From: Varanus komodoensis
Taxonomy: Eukaryota; Chordata; Lepidosauria; Squamata; Varanidae
Assembly: GCF_004798865.1 (NCBI RefSeq)
Contig: NW_025336010.1
Coordinates: 3,354,897-3,418,896 of the forward strand
Direction: 5' to 3'
Length of the DNA stretch: 64,000 nt
The notes beneath the pieces are model-generated. The model did not search any database and was not told the origin of the DNA. It saw nothing but the letters and a program-made list of their open reading frames with translations. A program made the translations under genes and the position numbers. This document shows positions 58,505 through 64,000 of this stretch, in pieces. Numbering within the stretch: position 1 is the first letter of the stretch; the number at the start of each line of letters is the position of its first letter.

Positions 58505-60298
58505 GTTGTGCTGGTGCCGATACAGTCTCTTGTGCTTGGTGTCAGAACAGTTACAAATCCAGCGTGTGGCCGAGCGGTGCGGGAAGGAGACCGACCCCTT
58601 CGCCTGGGCACCCCCCCCCCCCCAGAGTCCAGTCATGCCCACCTGCTCCCTTGGGGACCCTATGGAATGGCGCATCCCTGAGGAAGACGGCCATGCTCCG
58701 GGGACAAAAGTCGCCCGTGCCCGGCAGCCGGGCATGCGGAGCAGAATGGTCGCTGGCAGGTGGCCGGGGCAGCCACGCAAGCTATGCGCAGAAGCCCTGC
58801 TGTGCCCTCTGTGCACGAGAGGGGCAATGCGCTGGGACCCGCTGGGGGTTCAGGGCCCGGCAATGGCAATGCACGAGCAGTGCGTTTGCTGGAACGATGT
58901 GCCGGAAGAGCATCCCCGAGTCCGTGCAGAATGCGCCTTTCACCATCCCTGTGCAGCGAGGAGCGCGTTTGGCTCGAAGCAGTCCTCTCCTTCCCCTGCT
59001 GCTTTCGCAGCCTCAGCGAGACCCAGGGAGGCCAGTTCAGCCCGTGCGGGCTGGGCACCCCCCCGGCTTACGCACTCCCAGGCGAGCTCCTGGCACCCAC
59101 GAGGATTGCAGGCCTCGGCGCTGGACCACTCCGCCTCCCCAGCGGCTCCCTTTCGTGGCCCGGAGGCGGCACAGGCTGCAAAGTGCCAAGGGTGCAAAGG
59201 AATTGCCCCGCTAAATCAAGCCCGGGCCACATGCCGGCCCAGCCGTGACACCCTCGCGGTGCGCAAAGGGGGGCGGGGCAGCTCCACGGGTGCAGCCTGC
59301 ATCTGGCTAGCTCCCCCCTCTGTGGGAGGCCAGGCGGGGGCCTCTCCTGCAAGGGGGCCAGGGAAGGACGGCTCGGCCGTGGCGCAAAACTGGCACTTTG
59401 CATGCAGAAGGTCACAGGTTCAAGGCCTGCCGATCAGCCAAGCTGGGCTGAGAAACAAGGCCACTGTCTGAGGCCGCAGAGGTGGCCGCCAGCCTGGGAG
59501 CAGTGGTCAGAAACTCATTGGCCCTGGGCACCAAGAGCCCCCCCCCCCTTATCTCAAAAATATTTGTATGCTTCCTCCGTGGCAGGTGCAGTCGCGGCCA
59601 GGAGAAGCGCAGGTGTCTCTGGGAGCTGCCTGGGCTGTCCACCTGTCCCTTGCGGCTGGCTGGCCCCCTTCTCTGTGGCCGCGCCCCAGGCAGCTTCAGG
59701 CCCCCAAGGCCACCTACAGCAGGTGGAAGCTCATACCGAGCGCAGCAGAGCATCCCGAGTGCCCACGGTCCAGCACTGCTTTCCCCACCGGGGCCCCCCG
59801 ATGGGTGGAGCTGCAACCCGGGGGGTCCAACATGCCTGGAAGCCCCAGGTGGGGGGAGCCAAGGCGGCGGCTGAGCCTCACACATCCCGCTGCGCCGTGC
59901 TGGGCGCCTCTGTCGTGCCAGGTGGGGAGGGAGGAGCAGTTCTGTGCCGGCGACAAGGAGCCGTTTCTTAAAAAAGGAATAACTTACAGGAAACAACAAG
60001 AACAGCAACAACCTTACAAAAAGCACGTGTGGAGAGAGGAGGCCGAGGGCCTGGCCTCCTCCTGGGGGCACACTCTTGGCCACCCCCTTCGAGCAAGCCT
60101 GAATTGCCAACTGCCCAGCCTGCTGCAGCAGGGGGTGCTGCCCCCCTCGCGAGCGGGGACTTTCCAGAGGGGAGGTGGGAGGAGTGCGGGGTGGCGTGGG
60201 GTAAGGGGGTGAAGCCGCCCCCGCCAAGGCCAGGCCAGATGTTCCGGGGGGGGGGGCTCCTGGGAGAAGATGCAGCCCCGGGAGGGCGGGGAGGAAGG
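58505..60298 (-). other. SMTN: SMTN 3'UTR (inferred)
   Basis: Sequence between the SMTN stop codon and the AATAAA. It contains a decayed tRNA-like SINE at about 59,380-59,445 (GTGGCGCAAAACTGG and AGGTCACAGGTTCAAGGCC) and C-rich runs. The extent is inferred from the hexamer only. Confidence 0.5.
59380..59445 (+). repeat. tRNA-derived SINE head, decayed
   Basis: A-box-like GTGGCGCAAAACTGG and B-box-like AGGTCACAGGTTCAAGGCC, about 40 bases apart, as in reptilian tRNA-derived SINEs (GCAGAAGGTCCCAGGTTCAA). Confidence 0.5.
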
Positions 60299-60469
<171 letters not shown>

Positions 60470-62120
60470 TCAGGGGCGGGGTGGGGCGGCCAGGGGGCGC
60501 ACGGCGATGCCCCGCCACCAGACGGGCCCGATCCTACCGCCAGCCGCCCCCCTGCTTCCTCCGCAGGGCCTCCTCGGGAGCTCACGGGGGATTGTGTCCG
60601 GGGCCGAAGGAGCTGCTGCTCCAGCGCAGGGGCTCAGTGCAGTGGGCCCTGCAGGAGTAGGTGCGAAGGGGTCCCTGGCAGCTTCCCCCTCCACTCAGGG
60701 GCTGGCCTCGTCTGTGCTGCCAGCTGGGCTGCGACACTGGGCATTGCAAGAGGAAACCACCTGATGGCGCCAGGAAAACCCATTTCCCCCAACTCCTGCA
60801 AGGGCTGCAGCGCAGCTCCCAGGTGAGAGCGAGTTCGGCGGGTGGGGGGGGAGCATCCCCACTGCTGGAAAGGGCTGGGCTGTGGCCCTGGGCGCCCGGC
60901 TCCCCGCACCACTGGCTGTGCCCACCTGAGCTAGCGAGGGGGTGGAGGGTCTTCCCTTTGCACCACAGGGGACCAAACGGCCTCGGCAGGGGGAGATGCG
61001 GCTTTCCCCACTGCCGCGGGACATGAAGGACCAAAGCCAGCGCTGCTACTCCAGTGGGAACCAGCAAGGGGAAACGGGCCTGGCCAAATGCATTTCTGGG
61101 CCCTCCGGGAGCCCCCCCACCCCGCACCTGGGCTGGCAAATGGCCTCCCTCCTCTTCCTTCCTCCCCGTGCCCCTCCCCTTCGCAAGCCCATCTTTTGCA
61201 TTTGTGGCAAGGCCACCTCTCCTCTGAAAAGCAGGTACCAATGCAGGAGGTAAATGCCGGAAGGTAAGGGCACAAGGAGCCAAGGCCCATCCAGGCCGGC
61301 AGAGCTGCTCTCGCCCAGCCCCTCAGCAGCTGCTGTGTGCAGGCAGGCTGCCCCTGCGGAGGAGGAGCCCGTGGCCAGCAAGGCTAGTAGCCACCGACAG
61401 CCGCCTCCTCCATGAAGCCGCCCGGTCCCCTTTTAAGGCCACCACCACTTCCCGTGGTAGCGGATTCCAGTTTACCTACGCGCCGCGTCACAACCCCCCC
61501 CCGCCCCGATCTGTCCTGGGCCTCCCAGTAACCAGCTCCATGGGGTGATCCGTGGGGTGTGTTGTGGCAGAGGGAGCAGAGTCCGTCCCTCCCCACTTTC
61601 TCCGCACTGGGCACTGCCATTCGCGCCCCTCGTCTCCCCTCCTTGCCCTTCTCTGAGCTAAGCAACCCCCGCTTGGCACCTGTGCTCTGGGGCGCCACTG
61701 GCCCTGCCCGGTGTGATGCTGGGGTGGGCAGTGGTCCCAGTCCAGCCCGGCCAGGTTCACGAGAGCAGCCGAGTCCCAAGAAACCTGGGCCATGCGTGAG
61801 CCACAACCTGCTCTGCAAACAAGGGCCCGGCTTGGCGGTCCCGGGTATTCCCCCGGACCCCCCACTGCCATATTCGTGGCAGGAGCGATGCCAGTCCTGG
61901 GCCAGCGGTGCTTTCAAAGGCCTGGGTAGCTTTTGCCAAAACAGAGGTGGGGCAGCCCTCATTTCCTGCCATCCTAATCAAGTTCAGCCCCTGCACCAGG
62001 TTGGGGAAAGCAGATACAGACGTAACAAAACTACCGTCAGCGTTTCCTGAAATGGCAATGCCATTTTTTTGCTCCCCAAGAATACAGTGGGGCTCGCTAC
62101 TCTACACTTCCCAGGACCCC

Positions 62121-62142
62121 CCCCCACACACACACACACACA
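62121..62142. repeat. (CA)n microsatellite
   Basis: About nine to ten CA units preceded by a C run, in the SMTN intron. Confidence 0.9.
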
Positions 62143-62789
62143 TGCGCCACGAGCTGTCATCACGGCAGCCAGTATCAGCCATCCCCAAAGGGGGCACAGA
62201 CACCTCCCCCCATCCCCAGGCCTGTGCGCAAACTCCAGAAACAATCCTTGTCCCTGCAAGGAGCGCATTTCATGGCATTTGAAAGAGGAAGCCCCAAGAG
62301 GTCTGATCAGCAAAGGCCTGGGAGGCTGTCCCACACCAAGGCGACTCTGGTCCACAGGACCATGGAAGGAGTGAGATGCAGAGCCAGGAGAAGCGGAGCA
62401 GGCGCCTGGTTCAAAAGTGGTGGCAGGCTCAGCGCTGAGGCTCAGTACTGTGGGTTATTTTCTTCAAAGAGAGCGAGCTGAACTACAATTTTAAAAGGAA
62501 GTATGTGGGGCCACTCTGCCACTCCAGCTCCACCGTCCCATGACTGTGCTCAGAACACTTGCCGCTGGAGAGGGGATTCTCTGCCGGTAATTCCTGGACT
62601 GCCACACTGTATTACAAAAAGCCTCGTAAGGTGCAACGGCCTGCATGTTTGCACAGAAAAGGTGGACGCTCCACAGCTAGTGCCCCTGGCTGGAGAAGAG
62701 GGAGCGGTAGGCCGCGCTTCCATTTACACAGGTGTGGAGCCTTCTTGACCCCTCGGCACCCCCTACCTGCCCCAGCCCTGAAATAATTA

Positions 62790-63110
62790 TCATAGATCAC
62801 AGAATAGCAGAGTTGGAAGGGGCCATGAAGGCCATCGAGTCCACCCCCTGCTGTTGCAGGACACCAGTTTACACCATCCCGCTCAGATGGCTGCCCAGTT
62901 TCGCCTTGAATGTCTCCAGTGTGGGAGAGCTACCACCTCTCCAGGCAGCTGGATCCACTGTCATATTGCTCTGACAGAGAGGAAGCTCTTCCTGATGTCC
63001 CGCCTGAAGCCGGGTTGTCACAACTTGAATTCATCATTCCCTGTCCTCCGCTCTGGCACCAGCCGGAAGGGATCTTGACCTTCCTCTTTGTGACAGCCTT
63101 TGAGGGACTT
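62790..63110 (-). mobile_element. CR1 LINE 3' end
   Basis: ATAGATCACAGAATAGCAGA, GTTGGAAGGGGCCATGAAGG, CATCGAGTCCACCCCCTGCT, GAATGTCTCCAGTGTGGGAG and AAGCTCTTCCTGATGTCCCG in antisense order; well preserved and hence probably younger than the copy at 10.3-11.1 kb. Confidence 0.88.
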
Positions 63111-64000
63111 GTGGAAGAATGATCACCAAACCAAAACTGCCCAGGAGCGGCCCAGTGCCTGTTCCTCACAGACATGCCTGCGGCCACAGGGCATGGACCG
63201 CGGCACATGCGGGGCTAGGAAGTGCAACCAGAAGCGCATGGTTTAAATCGGCAAGGACACAAGGCCGGCTTAAAGCGCGTTTCCCACCAATGCTCCAGCG
63301 CGGACAGGCCACGCCATGCTCATGAACCACCCAGGGAGCTTCGGCCACTGCACACAGCGAAGAAACCCAGGATAGTCTGGTTTTGCCAACCAAGGGTCGC
63401 TTTTTAAACCTATTATCTCTTTCAGAATAGGTATTTGAAACATTCCTATATAGGGCCTTTCCCAAAACTAGCAGTCCTGCCAGTGTATTAAGTGTGACAT
63501 TACAGGAAGCTGCACAACGAACATTTTGCCTTCGCCCTCCCAGTTTTGCTGCCTTCTGCTTCACTCTGCCTTGCTCCCCGTGAAAAATACCTCCAAGTAC
63601 GTAGGGTCCAAGGAAGATCTGGCAGTTTCTAGAAGCCTCAGTTTGTCAACCAATAAAATAACTTGTGCAGCTATTCCTTAATATATTTTTTCTCTTATAA
63701 GAAAAGAAGTGACAGAAGGAATGTTGGGGTACATTTGTACAGACAAGCTTTTGATCCCCTGTAAAGCTCCCTGAATGAGGCAGAGCAATGGCTCAGCAAA
63801 AGCCCGCTTGGGAAGCAGTTTATTTTCACCAGGTGAAAAAGAAACTCTTGTAGGCTGAGTAAAAATGTTCATATTTGAGATATAACCCAACAGGTTTATT
63901 AGTTACATGGAAAACCCTCTTTTAACTCCATGTATCCAATTAGGAGAAGTGATTGAGTTGAAAGATTAGCTGTAGGATTAACATGCTTTGATTTGGATTT

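Overview
The window looks like GC-rich vertebrate nuclear DNA, most likely from a squamate reptile (lizard or snake). It has split genes with GT-AG introns, CpG-dense promoters, and a reptilian repeat set: CR1 LINEs, MIR/CORE-type SINE copies, and an RTE-BovB LINE end at about 6.27-6.52 kb. BovB is characteristic of squamates among reptiles, and of ruminants by horizontal transfer. Species cannot be decided from the sequence.

Three protein genes can be read by hand, and their order and orientation mirror human chromosome 22q12 (SMTN - SELENOM - INPP5J, inverted here). (1) INPP5J, minus strand, 13 coding exons from 35,625 down to 108, encodes a 941-residue inositol polyphosphate 5-phosphatase with a Ser/Pro-rich N-terminal half, catalytic domain, SKICH domain and an RSXSXX-motif tail. 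All splice phases close. (2) SELENOM, plus strand, five coding exons from 48,874 to 56,273, encodes a 156-residue ER selenoprotein M whose in-frame TGA (52,148-52,150) sits in a 36-nt exon and must be read as selenocysteine. (3) The last coding exon of SMTN (smoothelin), minus strand, 60,299-60,449, encodes the end of the calponin-homology domain; its 3'UTR probably runs to an AATAAA at 58,499-58,504, so SELENOM and SMTN converge.

Layout: 1-35.6 kb INPP5J exons and repeat-laden introns (BovB, an 830-bp terminal-inverted-repeat DNA transposon with a 44-bp internal palindrome, CR1, MIR copies); 34.0-35.8 kb CpG-rich INPP5J promoter and first exon; 35.9-48.5 kb intergenic DNA with no gene I can support, but with L2-like, CR1 and palindromic MITE-like fragments and an isolated CpG cluster near 41.3-41.5 kb; 48.5-57 kb SELENOM with two plus-strand CR1 copies in intron 3; 58.5-64 kb SMTN 3' end and its last intron with a minus-strand CR1 tail.

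The three genes are linked by ancient synteny rather than a shared pathway: phosphoinositide turnover, ER redox/selenium biology and smooth-muscle cytoskeleton. I found no evidence of a new gene system. The more unusual signals are the palindromic transposon, the many long poly-C/poly-G runs, the unlocated SECIS element and two unexplained intergenic segments.
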